Below, piece by piece: positions 8,541 through 15,885 of a DNA stretch of 59,379 bases. The DNA is taken from positions 1 to 59,379 of the forward strand of contig NZ_AXAP01000051.1 in the NCBI RefSeq assembly GCF_000472865.1, in the 5' to 3' direction. The notes under the pieces were generated by a model, which had not been told where the DNA came from, did no database searches, and worked only from the letters and a program-made list of their open reading frames with translations. Numbering within the stretch: the first letter of the stretch is position 1; each line of letters begins with the position of its first letter. The stretch comes from Bradyrhizobium elkanii WSM2783. GTDB taxonomy: Bacteria; Pseudomonadota; Alphaproteobacteria; Rhizobiales; Xanthobacteraceae. The translations under genes and the position numbers were made by a program.

Positions 8541-8645
8541 CATTCCGGGATGCGCCGTCAGGTGCAGGCCCGGAATCCATTGTGCCTCAGGCGCAGGTGG
8601 TGAAATGGATTCCGGGTTCTCGCTTCGCGAGCCCCGGAATGACGG
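8541..8645. repeat. Dispersed CCGGAAT palindrome pair
   Basis: Two ATTCCGGG.../...CCCGGAAT inverted repeats stand back to back between the small membrane protein and ccrM. The right copy (8609-8645) matches the one at 1902-1937 almost exactly. No gene is visible between 8397 and 8661. Confidence 0.75.
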
Positions 8646-8661
8646 AGGATATTGAGGAGGC

Positions 8662-9795
8662 TCAGCCCACGGCCATCCCGGAGCGGATTTCGGCGCGCAG
8701 TTCGTCGATCAGCCTGAGGCCGTTCTTGGTCTCGACGTGCCAGAAGGTCCAGCCGTTGCAGGCACCGGAGCCTTGGGCGACCGCGCCGATGCGGTGGATC
8801 GAGCCGACCTTGTCCCCGAGCATGATGGCGCCGTCGGCCCGCACGAGGGCACCGACCCGTTTCTTGGCGTCGACCAGCTTGGCACCCGGCATGATCATGC
8901 CGCGCTCGATCAGTTCGGAGAAGGCGACGCGCGGCGCCTCGCGCGCGGTCATGAACGGGGCGAGCGTTTCCTGCGGCAGCGGCTCGATGGCGGCGATGCG
9001 CGCTTCGGCCGCGGCGGCATAGGCGGCGTCGCGCTCGATGCCGAGATAGCGGCGGCCGAGACGTTTTGCCACGGCGCCGGTGGTGCCGGTGCCATTGAAG
9101 GGATCGAGCACGAGGTCGCCGGGCTTCGAGGAGGAGAGCAGCACGCGCGCGAGAAGCTGTTCGGGCTTCTGGGTCGGATGCACCTTCTTGCCGTCCTTGC
9201 CCTTGAGGCGCTCTTCGCCGGTGCAGAGCGGGATCAGCCAGTCGGAACGCGCCTGCACGTCCTCGTTCGCTGCCTTCAGCACTTCGTAATTGAAGGTATA
9301 GCCCTTGGCCTTCTCGTCACGCGCGGCCCAGATCATGGTCTCGTGCGCATTGGTGAAGCGGCGGCCGCGGAAATTCGGCATCGGGTTCGACTTGCGCCAG
9401 ACGATATCGTTCAGGAGCCAGAAGCCGAGGTCCTGCATGATGGCGCCGACGCGGAAGATATTGTGATAGGAGCCGATCACCCAGATCGTCGCCGACGGCT
9501 TCATGACGCGGCGCGCGGCGAGCAGCCAGGCGCGCGTGAAGTCGTCATAGGCGGCAAAGGAGGAGAACTTGTCCCAGTCGTCATTGACGGCATCGACATG
9601 GGATTCGTCGGGGCGTTTGAGGTCGCCCTTGAGCTGCAGATTGTAGGGTGGGTCTGCGAACACGACGTCGACAGAACCGGCTGCAAGCTTCGACATCTCG
9701 GCGACGCAATCGCCTATGACGATTCGACTCGGAGACGTGGATTCAAATTTAGTGCGGGGCGCCCTTGCAGACGCCCCGCGACGCGACTCAACCAT
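8662..9795 (-). CDS. ccrM: CcrM-type GANTC adenine-N6 DNA methyltransferase
   Basis: This is a 377-residue beta-class DNA methyltransferase. The catalytic DPPY motif is at residues 48-51 (FADPPYNLQL), and the AdoMet-binding motif DPFNGTGTT lies near the end of the core. The C-terminal about 100 residues (from FMTAREAPRVAFSELIE to the NGWTFWHVE segment) are the RAMA-type extension characteristic of CcrM. In alphaproteobacteria CcrM methylates GANTC after replication and couples gene expression to the cell cycle. The ATG at 9795 is used. The first 25 residues are poorly conserved, so a later start cannot be excluded. In other alphaproteobacteria ccrM is often next to rnhB; here rnhB lies 5 kb away on the other strand. 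Six GANTC sites lie over the start region. Confidence 0.95.
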   Translation of the reverse strand: MVESRRGASARAPRTKFESTSPSRIVIGDCVAEMSKLAAGSVDVVFADPPYNLQLKGDLKRPDESHVDAVNDDWDKFSSFAAYDDFTRAWLLAARRVMKPSATIWVIGSYHNIFRVGAIMQDLGFWLLNDIVWRKSNPMPNFRGRRFTNAHETMIWAARDEKAKGYTFNYEVLKAANEDVQARSDWLIPLCTGEERLKGKDGKKVHPTQKPEQLLARVLLSSSKPGDLVLDPFNGTGTTGAVAKRLGRRYLGIERDAAYAAAAEARIAAIEPLPQETLAPFMTAREAPRVAFSELIERGMIMPGAKLVDAKKRVGALVRADGAIMLGDKVGSIHRIGAVAQGSGACNGWTFWHVETKNGLRLIDELRAEIRSGMAVG

Positions 9796-9813
9796 GACTC
9801 ATAACTCTGACTC
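9721..9813. promoter_or_regulatory. Cluster of six GANTC sites at the ccrM 5' end
   Basis: GANTC sites begin at 9721, 9726, 9740, 9785, 9796 and 9809, six in 93 bp against about one per 256 bp expected by chance. They cover the first codons and the immediate upstream region of ccrM. In Caulobacter, GANTC sites in the ccrM promoter are methylated and regulate the gene. The sites are seen directly; the role is inferred. Confidence 0.55.
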
Positions 9814-10184
9814 AGGCGACGCTGTCGGCGACGCGGGACTAAACAACCGACTGGCGACACCATGATCCGCCAAAGTAAAAATCGACTTAATCGAAAATGC
9901 CGCGCGACAAGTTCTGCGCATTTCGATCGTGCGTTTTCGGATTTGAAATCGAGTGCTGCCTCGCAGCATGCGTTATGCGAATTGCGCCAGCGACGGCGGA
10001 ATCGGACATCGAGTTCGTTGCAGGCAAGCTCATGCGATTCGTGAAGACGTTGGCCGCATCAGCCATGTGCAGATGGCGCGCCGTCGCACTAGGCAATAAT
10101 TGCCGGGCAGGCTATTGATTAACGGAACGGAAATTTTACGTCTGTTCCGCGTTTACACAGGTTAGGACTTAAGGGAAAACCGCC
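9814..10184. other. Gene-free spacer between ccrM and metallopeptidase
   Basis: This is 370 bp without a convincing gene. Three ORFs of 60-73 codons overlap one another on both strands and have no recognisable family, poor ribosome sites and non-biased codon use. The region probably carries the divergent promoters of ccrM and the downstream metallopeptidase gene. Confidence 0.5.
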
Positions 10185-11114
10185 ATGCGTTACGATGATT
10201 TCCGTCGCAGCGACGACATCGAGGATCGTCGCGACCAGGGTGGCGGCGGAGGCGGCGGCGGCTTCGGCATCCCCATGGGCGGCGGCGGGCTCGGCATCGG
10301 CACCATCATCGTGCTCGGCCTGCTCGGCTACGCCTTCGGCATCGACCCGCGCATCCTGATCGGCGGCGCCGAAATCCTGACCGGCGGCGGACAGGCGCCG
10401 ACCTACCAGACCGATCGCCGGACGGCGTCCGGCAAGACCGGCGCGCCGACCGACGAAATGGGCAGCATGATCTCCGGCATCCTGGGCGAGATCGACGATC
10501 GCTGGACCGAGATCTTCCAGGCCAATGGCCAGACCTTCACCGGTCCGAAGATCGTCTTGTTCCGCAACGCCACCAATGGCGGCCGCTGCGGCATGGCGCA
10601 GTCGGCGATGGGGCCGTTCTACTGCCCGCCGGATAAGACCATCTATCTCGACACCGCCTTCTTCCGCGAGGTCGAGACGCGGTTCCGTGGCTGCTCGGGC
10701 AGCGCCTGCCAGTTCACCGCGGCCTATATCATCGCCCATGAGGCGGGCCATCACGTGCAGAACCTGCTCGGCATCATCCCGCGCGTGACGCGGCTGCAAC
10801 AGGCGGCCGACAGCAAGGCCGAGGCCAATGCGCTGCAGGTGAAGGTCGAGCTGCAGGCCGACTGCCTCTCCGGCGTCTGGGTCAACCGCGAGGAGAAGAA
10901 GCGGCCGGGCTTCCTCGAGGCTGGCGACATCGACGCGGCACTCAAGACGGCAACCGCAATCGGCGACGATACGCTGCAGCGCCAGGCGACGGGCAGGGTG
11001 GTGCCGGACTCCTTCACCCACGGCTCGGCGCAGCAGCGGCGGCAATGGTTCATGACCGGCTACCAGCAAGGCACGGTGTCGGCCTGCAACACCTTTGGTG
11101 CCGGGGCGCTGTGA
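10185..11114 (+). CDS. Neutral zinc metallopeptidase (YpfJ family)
   Basis: The protein has 309 residues. A short charged N-terminus (MRYDDFRRSDDIEDRRDQGG) and a Gly-rich run precede one membrane anchor (IGTIIVLGLLGYAFGI, about residues 37-53). The catalytic domain carries the zinc motif HEAGH at residues 185-189 and the downstream LQADCLSGVWVN segment that supplies further conserved residues. Cys pairs around CGMAQSAMGPFYC and CSGSAC are typical of the family. It is expected to face the periplasm. Its physiological substrate is not established. AAGGGA lies upstream of the ATG. The next gene, moaB, follows after 50 bp on the same strand. Confidence 0.92.
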   Translation: MRYDDFRRSDDIEDRRDQGGGGGGGGFGIPMGGGGLGIGTIIVLGLLGYAFGIDPRILIGGAEILTGGGQAPTYQTDRRTASGKTGAPTDEMGSMISGILGEIDDRWTEIFQANGQTFTGPKIVLFRNATNGGRCGMAQSAMGPFYCPPDKTIYLDTAFFREVETRFRGCSGSACQFTAAYIIAHEAGHHVQNLLGIIPRVTRLQQAADSKAEANALQVKVELQADCLSGVWVNREEKKRPGFLEAGDIDAALKTATAIGDDTLQRQATGRVVPDSFTHGSAQQRRQWFMTGYQQGTVSACNTFGAGAL

Positions 11115-11164
11115 GAATTGGATGGTGATCGTCAAGCCCGGGCATGACGGGGAGAATAAGTGTT

Positions 11165-11728
11165 ATGGCCTCGATCGATGAAACGAAACCGTTCATTCCA
11201 CTTAATATCGCGGTGCTGACGGTTTCCGACACCCGCGCGCTCGCCGACGACAAGTCCGGAACGACTCTGGCGGATCGCATCACGGCCGCCGGCCACAAGC
11301 TCGCGGCGCGCGAGATCGTCACCGACGACGTCGAGGCGATTCGCACGGTCGTGGCGCGCTGGATCGCTGACGCCGGCGTCGATGCGATCATCACCACTGG
11401 CGGCACCGGCTTCACCGGCCGGGATGTGACGCCGGAAGCGATCGAGCCGCTGTTCGAGAAACGGATGGACGGTTTCTCGATCGCCTTCCACATGCTGAGC
11501 CACGCCAAGATCGGCGTCTCGACGATCCAGAGCCGCGCCACCGCAGGCGTTGCGGGCGCGACCTACATCTTCTGCCTGCCCGGCTCGCCCGGCGCCTGCC
11601 GCGACGGCTGGGACGGCATTCTGGCGGCGCAGCTCGACTACCGCACGCGCCCCTGCAATTTCGTCGAGATCATGCCGCGGCTGGACGAGCACCTGCGCCG
11701 GCCGAAGGCGCAAGGCGCGACGGTTTAG
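11165..11728 (+). CDS. moaB: Molybdenum cofactor biosynthesis protein B
   Basis: This MoaB/MogA-fold protein has 187 residues. In bacteria it adenylylates molybdopterin or takes part in molybdenum insertion. Diagnostic parts are NIAVLTVSDTRALADDKSG near the N-terminus, the nucleotide-binding TTGGTGFTGRDVTPEAIEPL in the centre, and FCLPGSPGACRDGWDGIL near the end. The ATG at 11165 (MASIDETK) has GGGGAG upstream, and the frame start at 11144 is less likely. It may be read through from the metallopeptidase gene. No other molybdenum cofactor genes are in the window. Confidence 0.95.
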   Translation: MASIDETKPFIPLNIAVLTVSDTRALADDKSGTTLADRITAAGHKLAAREIVTDDVEAIRTVVARWIADAGVDAIITTGGTGFTGRDVTPEAIEPLFEKRMDGFSIAFHMLSHAKIGVSTIQSRATAGVAGATYIFCLPGSPGACRDGWDGILAAQLDYRTRPCNFVEIMPRLDEHLRRPKAQGATV

Positions 11729-11892
11729 GTTGAGCACCGCTTGTGGGTGATCCTTAGCAGCCGCGCCCACAACGCGCGCATCATATCTCGATAAGCCTCG
11801 GCCCTGAGCGCGTGCGCTTGCTTGATATGGAAGGCAAGCAGCTCCGGCGTGACGCGCCGCGGTGGACTTCTATTTTGACGCGTTTTCTTCAC
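11725..11892 (-). pseudogene. Small rhizobial-type ORF whose 5' end lies in a dispersed repeat
   Basis: The readable frame ends with VTPELLAFHIKQAHALRAEA followed by YRDMMRALWARLLRI, an amphipathic helical pattern I associate with small conserved Bradyrhizobium proteins. Its upstream part (reading KKTRQN) is not protein-like. It is the dispersed repeat at 11873-11925, and the only plausible start is a GTG inside that repeat (11892). It may be a gene that lost its native start to the repeat, or one that recruited a start from it. It overlaps the last bases of moaB tail-to-tail. Confidence 0.4.
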
Positions 11893-11925
11893 GCGAAACC
11901 GGCGTCCACTTCGCTCGAAAACGCT
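11873..11925. repeat. Dispersed repeat, GAAAACG family (copy A)
   Basis: The sequence TTTTGACGCGTTTTCTTC, then ACGCGAAACCGG, then CACTTCGCTCGAAAACGC recurs in this window at 26724-26800, 31817-31864 and 32590-32640. Its ends GCGTTTTC and GAAAACGC pair as an inverted repeat, as in REP-like elements. Confidence 0.85.
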
Positions 11926-11941
11926 ATGGACCGCGTCAACT

Positions 11942-12865
11942 TCACAGCGTCCGCTCCCAGGTCTCGCCGACGAGGTCCTGCCCAAAGCTGCGATGCGGCT
12001 CGCTTTTCACCAGCACGAAGCCTGCGTCCTCATAGATTTTTCGCGCGGCGATCAGGATGCTCTGGGTCCAGAGCGTGATCTTGCGGTAGCCGCAGGCCCT
12101 GGCGAAGCTGATGCATTCGCCAACCAGCCGCCTGCCGAGCCCCTGGCCGCGCCCGGCCGGGTCGATCAAGAGCAGCCTGAGCTTGGCGACGTCGTCGGAA
12201 TGCCTGACCAGGAACACCGAGCCGACCGGCGCACCTTCGAGGTCGGCGATCCAGCAGCGTTCGCGCGAGGCGTCGAACGAGGTCAGGAATTCTGCGACGA
12301 TCTCGGCGACCAGCGCCTCGAAGGATGAATCGAAGCCGTATTCGCTGGCGTAGAGCGCGCCATGGCTCTGCGCCACCCAGCCCATATCGCCCGGCCGCGG
12401 ATCGCGCAGCACCGCGCGCGACGGCTGGGTCTCGCCGAGCAGCCGCTCGATCGTGCCCATTGCTCCGGTCAGGCGGACGCGATCGTCCGGCTGAAGCCGT
12501 GCCAGCATCGCCGCCACCTCGTCATGCGAGGTGCGGTTGATCCTGGTAAAGGTCTGCCGCCCCTTTGCGGTGAGGCCGAGCTGGTATTGCCGGCGGTCGG
12601 AGGCGAGCGGGCGTCGGGTCAAAAGCCCGTCCTCGTCGAATTTCTGCAGGATGCGGCTGAGATAGCCGGGATCGAGCCCGAGCTCGGTCCCGATCTCCTT
12701 TGCCGATATCTCCTCGCGATGGGCCAGCTCATAAAGCACCCGCGCCTCGCTGAGCGAGAACGGGCTTTTCAATAAATGCTGGTCGAGGACGCCGAGCTTG
12801 CGGGTGTAGAAGCGATTGAACGCCCGCACCGCGGCGATTTGGGTTTCGGAATCCGGCTCTGACAT
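11942..12865 (-). CDS. MarR-GNAT fusion: regulator plus acetyltransferase
   Basis: The protein has 307 residues and two domains. Residues about 1-145 form a MarR winged helix (LSEARVLYELAHREEISAKE, then LGLDPGYLSRILQKFDEDGL, then RRPLASDRRQYQLGLT). Residues about 165-307 form a GNAT acetyltransferase with the acetyl-CoA motif RGQGLGRRLVGECISFARA and IYEDAGFVLV. Fusions of this kind are common in proteobacteria, and the acceptor substrate is unknown. A 34-bp palindrome lies 17 bases upstream of the start and is the likely autoregulatory operator. The gene stands alone. Confidence 0.93.
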   Translation of the reverse strand: MSEPDSETQIAAVRAFNRFYTRKLGVLDQHLLKSPFSLSEARVLYELAHREEISAKEIGTELGLDPGYLSRILQKFDEDGLLTRRPLASDRRQYQLGLTAKGRQTFTRINRTSHDEVAAMLARLQPDDRVRLTGAMGTIERLLGETQPSRAVLRDPRPGDMGWVAQSHGALYASEYGFDSSFEALVAEIVAEFLTSFDASRERCWIADLEGAPVGSVFLVRHSDDVAKLRLLLIDPAGRGQGLGRRLVGECISFARACGYRKITLWTQSILIAARKIYEDAGFVLVKSEPHRSFGQDLVGETWERTL

Positions 12866-12881
12866 AGGGGCACCTCAATAA

Positions 12882-12915
12882 TTGCCATTGTCAAATAATT
12901 ATTTGACTTTGGCAA
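12882..12915. promoter_or_regulatory. 34-bp palindromic operator upstream of MarR-GNAT gene
   Basis: The arms TTGCCATTGTCAAATAA (12882-12898) and TTATTTGACTTTGGCAA (12899-12915) are inverted repeats matching at 15 of 17 positions. The site lies directly before the MarR-GNAT start at 12865, where an autorepressor would bind. Its length and symmetry suit a MarR dimer or dimer pair. Confidence 0.75.
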
Positions 12916-12928
12916 GTATCAGGCGCTG

Positions 12929-13052
12929 TCACTCCGGGGCGCGCGAAGCGCGAGCTATGATATGCAATTGCACATCAGAGAATCCATTTACCCACTTGGC
13001 TTGCGGCCCGATGTATTCCGGGCCTGCGCCTTTGGCGCATCCCGGAATGACG
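12929..13052. repeat. Dispersed CCGGAAT-type repeat
   Basis: The segment ends with ATTCCGGGCCTGCGCC/GGCGCATCCCGGAAT, an inverted repeat of the same class as those at 1902 and 8541. It starts with TCACTCCGGGGCGCGCGAAG and lies between the MarR-GNAT operator and the glycosyltransferase gene. Confidence 0.65.
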
Positions 13053-13068
13053 AGGGAAGCGCAAGGAA

Positions 13069-13650
13069 CTACGCCACGATGATCCGGCTGCGCAGCATGG
13101 TGCGGGAGGAGCGGCCGAGCTGCCGCAATAGCCGCGCCTCGGAGCGGGGAGCATCCGGGCGGTAGCCGCCGAGCTGCTCATAGTGATCGCGCGCGATCAG
13201 GAGGCCCTGTTCGGCAGTCGGGCCGGTCAGCATGCGGGCGACGAACTTGAAGCTGTCGCGCAGGCGTGCGTCGGCGTAGGGCGAGCGGGCGTAGCGGAAG
13301 ATGCCGGCGCGCGGCCGGCCGCTCATCGCGACGCCCTGGATGAACTGGGCGGTCTCCTCGATCCAGCCGCTGTCGAGTACGGCGCCGGCATGCAGGAACA
13401 TCAGCCAGGGCGAGCGCGCCTGACGGGCGCCGGCCGCCAGCGCTGCGGCGCGACTGCCGTCGAAGGCCATGAAGCGGCAGCCGGCGACATCGGCGACGCG
13501 CTCGATCACGTCGCTCTTGGCGCCGTCCTTGGCGCGATCGACCAGCAGCACCTCTTTCACGACTCCGGCCGCGGCGCCCGGCACCAGCGCCGCAAGGGTG
13601 GCGACTGCGGTCCGCTCGTCGCCCTCGGTCGGAATAATCACGCTCAACAT
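13069..13650 (-). CDS. Small family-2-type glycosyltransferase
   Basis: The protein has about 193 residues. It begins like GT2 enzymes (MLSVIIPTEGDERTAVATLA, then VLLVDRAKDGAKSD) and has WLMFLHAGAVLDSGWIEE, which matches the region of the donor-binding Asp in related enzymes; here the usual DxD appears as HAGAVLD. At 193 residues it is shorter than typical GT2 proteins and lacks a membrane anchor. It resembles rhizobial proteins annotated as glycosyl transferases of unknown role. The ATG at 13650 fits the GT2 N-terminus; the frame extends to 13704 without family content. Confidence 0.75.
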   Translation of the reverse strand: MLSVIIPTEGDERTAVATLAALVPGAAAGVVKEVLLVDRAKDGAKSDVIERVADVAGCRFMAFDGSRAAALAAGARQARSPWLMFLHAGAVLDSGWIEETAQFIQGVAMSGRPRAGIFRYARSPYADARLRDSFKFVARMLTGPTAEQGLLIARDHYEQLGGYRPDAPRSEARLLRQLGRSSRTMLRSRIIVA

Positions 13651-13813
13651 CGACAGAGGCTTCGTTGGCTCAAAATGGGTGGAAAGCTCGAAAATTGTTA
13701 TCACCTTGTCACAATCAAAACAGCCGTAAGGGTGCAGTTTTTTGCGGCAGCGCCGCTGTGGAATTTCGCGAATGCGTTCTTGATTTGTTCTCGCGACGTG
13801 CTAGCTTCGGAGC

Positions 13814-14977
13814 ATGAGCCGAGCATCCTCTCATGCCCTCAAGCACCCGCCGGTGACGGCGCCCTCCACACCGGCGGGTGCGCCCTCCGCGTTTCCCGAA
13901 CTCGCGGTCGCGATCGAGCGCGAACGGCGGCGCGGCCGCGGCGCGCAATCCAATGCCAGCGGCCGTTACGAGGCCGAGGCGCGCGTTACGTTCGACGACG
14001 GCTGGCAAAGCCTGGAAGACCTGCCGCCGTTCAAGACCACTGTCTCGCTCGACACCTCGCGCAAGGTGATCGCGCGCAACGACTCGCCCGATATCGGCTT
14101 CGACCGCTCGATCAATCCGTACCGAGGTTGCGAGCATGGCTGCGTCTACTGCTTCGCGCGGCCGACCCATGCCTATCTCGGCCTGTCGCCAGGACTGGAT
14201 TTCGAATCGAAGCTTTTGGCAAAACCTGATGCGCCGGCGCTGCTCGAGAAGGAGCTCGCCGCGCCGGGCTATGAGCCGCGCATGATCGCGATCGGTACCA
14301 ACACCGATCCGTACCAGCCGATCGAGCGCGAACACAAGATCATGCGCGGCATCCTCGAAACCCTGGAGCGCGCCGGCCATCCGGTCGGCATCGTCACCAA
14401 GTCGGCGCTTGTCGTGCGCGACATCGACATCCTGCAGCGGATGGCGAAGCGCAATCTGGTCAAGGTCGCGCTGTCGGTGACGACGCTCGATGCCAAATTG
14501 GCGCGCACCATGGAGCCGCGCGCCTCGACGCCGCCGAAGCGGCTGGAGGCGATCAAGCGACTTTCGGATGCCGGCATCCCCACCACCGTAATGGTGGCGC
14601 CCGTGATCCCCGCGCTGAACGATTCGGAGATCGAGCGCATCCTCGATGCGGCGGCGCATGCCGGCGCCAAGGAAGCAAGTTACGTGCTGCTGCGGCTGCC
14701 GCTGGAAGTGCGCGACCTGTTCCGGGAATGGCTGCTCGCGAACTACCCGGACCGCTACCGTCACGTCTTCACCCTGATCCGCGATATGCGCGGCGGGCGC
14801 GACTACGACTCGCAGTGGGGGACGCGGATGAAGGGCACCGGGCCGATGGCCTGGATGATCGGCCGCAGGTTCGAGATCGCCTGCGAGAAGCTCGGCCTGA
14901 ACAAGCGCCGCTCGAAGCTGACGACCGAGCATTTCGTCAAGCCCAAGCAGAGCGGCGAGCAATTGAGCCTATTCTGA
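13814..14977 (+). CDS. Radical SAM protein (PA0069 family)
   Basis: The protein has 387 residues. The radical SAM cluster motif CEHGCVYCFARP lies at about residues 109-120, preceded by SINPYRG. The following IGTNTDPYQPIEREH and VTKSALVVRDIDIL segments are typical of the PA0069/SplB-like branch. These enzymes bind a 4Fe-4S cluster and cleave S-adenosylmethionine, but the substrate of this branch is unknown to me. In other alphaproteobacteria this gene often lies near rnhB and ccrM. Here rnhB follows after 77 bp on the same strand, so co-transcription is likely. Confidence 0.9.
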   Translation: MSRASSHALKHPPVTAPSTPAGAPSAFPELAVAIERERRRGRGAQSNASGRYEAEARVTFDDGWQSLEDLPPFKTTVSLDTSRKVIARNDSPDIGFDRSINPYRGCEHGCVYCFARPTHAYLGLSPGLDFESKLLAKPDAPALLEKELAAPGYEPRMIAIGTNTDPYQPIEREHKIMRGILETLERAGHPVGIVTKSALVVRDIDILQRMAKRNLVKVALSVTTLDAKLARTMEPRASTPPKRLEAIKRLSDAGIPTTVMVAPVIPALNDSEIERILDAAAHAGAKEASYVLLRLPLEVRDLFREWLLANYPDRYRHVFTLIRDMRGGRDYDSQWGTRMKGTGPMAWMIGRRFEIACEKLGLNKRRSKLTTEHFVKPKQSGEQLSLF

Positions 14978-15054
14978 ACACCTCCATTGAATAATGGGGA
15001 CGAGCGCCGGGTTCCCGGTTGCGCGGCGGCGGCTGCTTCAGCACAGTCGCGCCC

Positions 15055-15798
15055 ATGAGTCGGGACAAGTCTGAGAAGAAAAAGCCGGTCAAACCGGCAA
15101 AGGGCGTGATCGCGGTGACGCCGCCGAGCTTTCGGCGCGAGCGCGCGCTGATCAAGCGGGGGGTGTGGCCGATTGCCGGCTGCGACGAGGCCGGACGTGG
15201 CCCGCTGGCAGGTCCCGTGGTGGCCGCGGCCGTGGTGCTCGACCCGAAGCGGATTCCGAAAGGCATCGACGATTCGAAGCGGTTGACCGCGGAACGGCGC
15301 GAAGAGCTGTTTGAGCAGATCTGCGCGACGTCGGCGTTTGCGGTGGCTTTCGCTTCGCCGGCGCGAATCGATCGCGACAATATCCTCCGCGCCTCGCTCT
15401 GGGCGTTGGCGCGCGCCGTGCAGGCGCTGCCGGAGGCACCCAAGCATGTCTTCGTCGACGGCCGCGACAAGGTCGCCGTCACTTGCGACTGTGAGGCCGT
15501 GATCGGTGGTGACGGCATCGTGATGTCGATCGCAGCCGCTTCCATCATCGCCAAGGTGACGCGGGATCGGCTGATGTGCGCGCTGGCGCTGGATTGTCCC
15601 GGCTATGGCTTCGAACAGCACAAGGGCTATGCGGTGCCGGAACATCTGGAGGCGCTGGATCGCCTCGGCCCGAGCGCGCATCACCGCAGCTTCTTCGCGC
15701 CCGTGATCGCCGCGCGGCAGAAGCATTTTCCGGAAACGATCGAGCCCGATCTCTTCACGGTGGACCCGACCATCGAGGCCGAGGCGACGGCTGCCTAG
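15055..15798 (+). CDS. rnhB: Ribonuclease HII
   Basis: The enzyme has 247 residues and removes RNA from RNA-DNA hybrids, including single ribonucleotides in DNA. The catalytic DEAGRGPLAGPVV segment supplies the first Asp-Glu pair, VFVDGRDK and the later SIIAKVTRDRLM complete the family pattern, and the C-terminal GYGFEQHKGYAVPEH segment is conserved. The N-terminus is extended and Lys-rich (MSRDKSEKKKPVKPAKG). The ATG at 15055 is used; the upstream frame from 15019 has no family content and there is no obvious ribosome site. Confidence 0.95.
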   Translation: MSRDKSEKKKPVKPAKGVIAVTPPSFRRERALIKRGVWPIAGCDEAGRGPLAGPVVAAAVVLDPKRIPKGIDDSKRLTAERREELFEQICATSAFAVAFASPARIDRDNILRASLWALARAVQALPEAPKHVFVDGRDKVAVTCDCEAVIGGDGIVMSIAAASIIAKVTRDRLMCALALDCPGYGFEQHKGYAVPEHLEALDRLGPSAHHRSFFAPVIAARQKHFPETIEPDLFTVDPTIEAEATAA

Positions 15799-15885
15799 CC
15801 CCGTTGCCTCCATCGCGTCGGCCCTTTATCAATCTCGGGATCGATTGAGGCCGCACACAGGGCTGGTTCCGGGCATTTTGGGCGC

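Noticed and set aside
9862..10118. Three overlapping ORFs of 60-73 codons between ccrM and the metallopeptidase
   Set aside because: They overlap one another on both strands and lack ribosome sites and family features.
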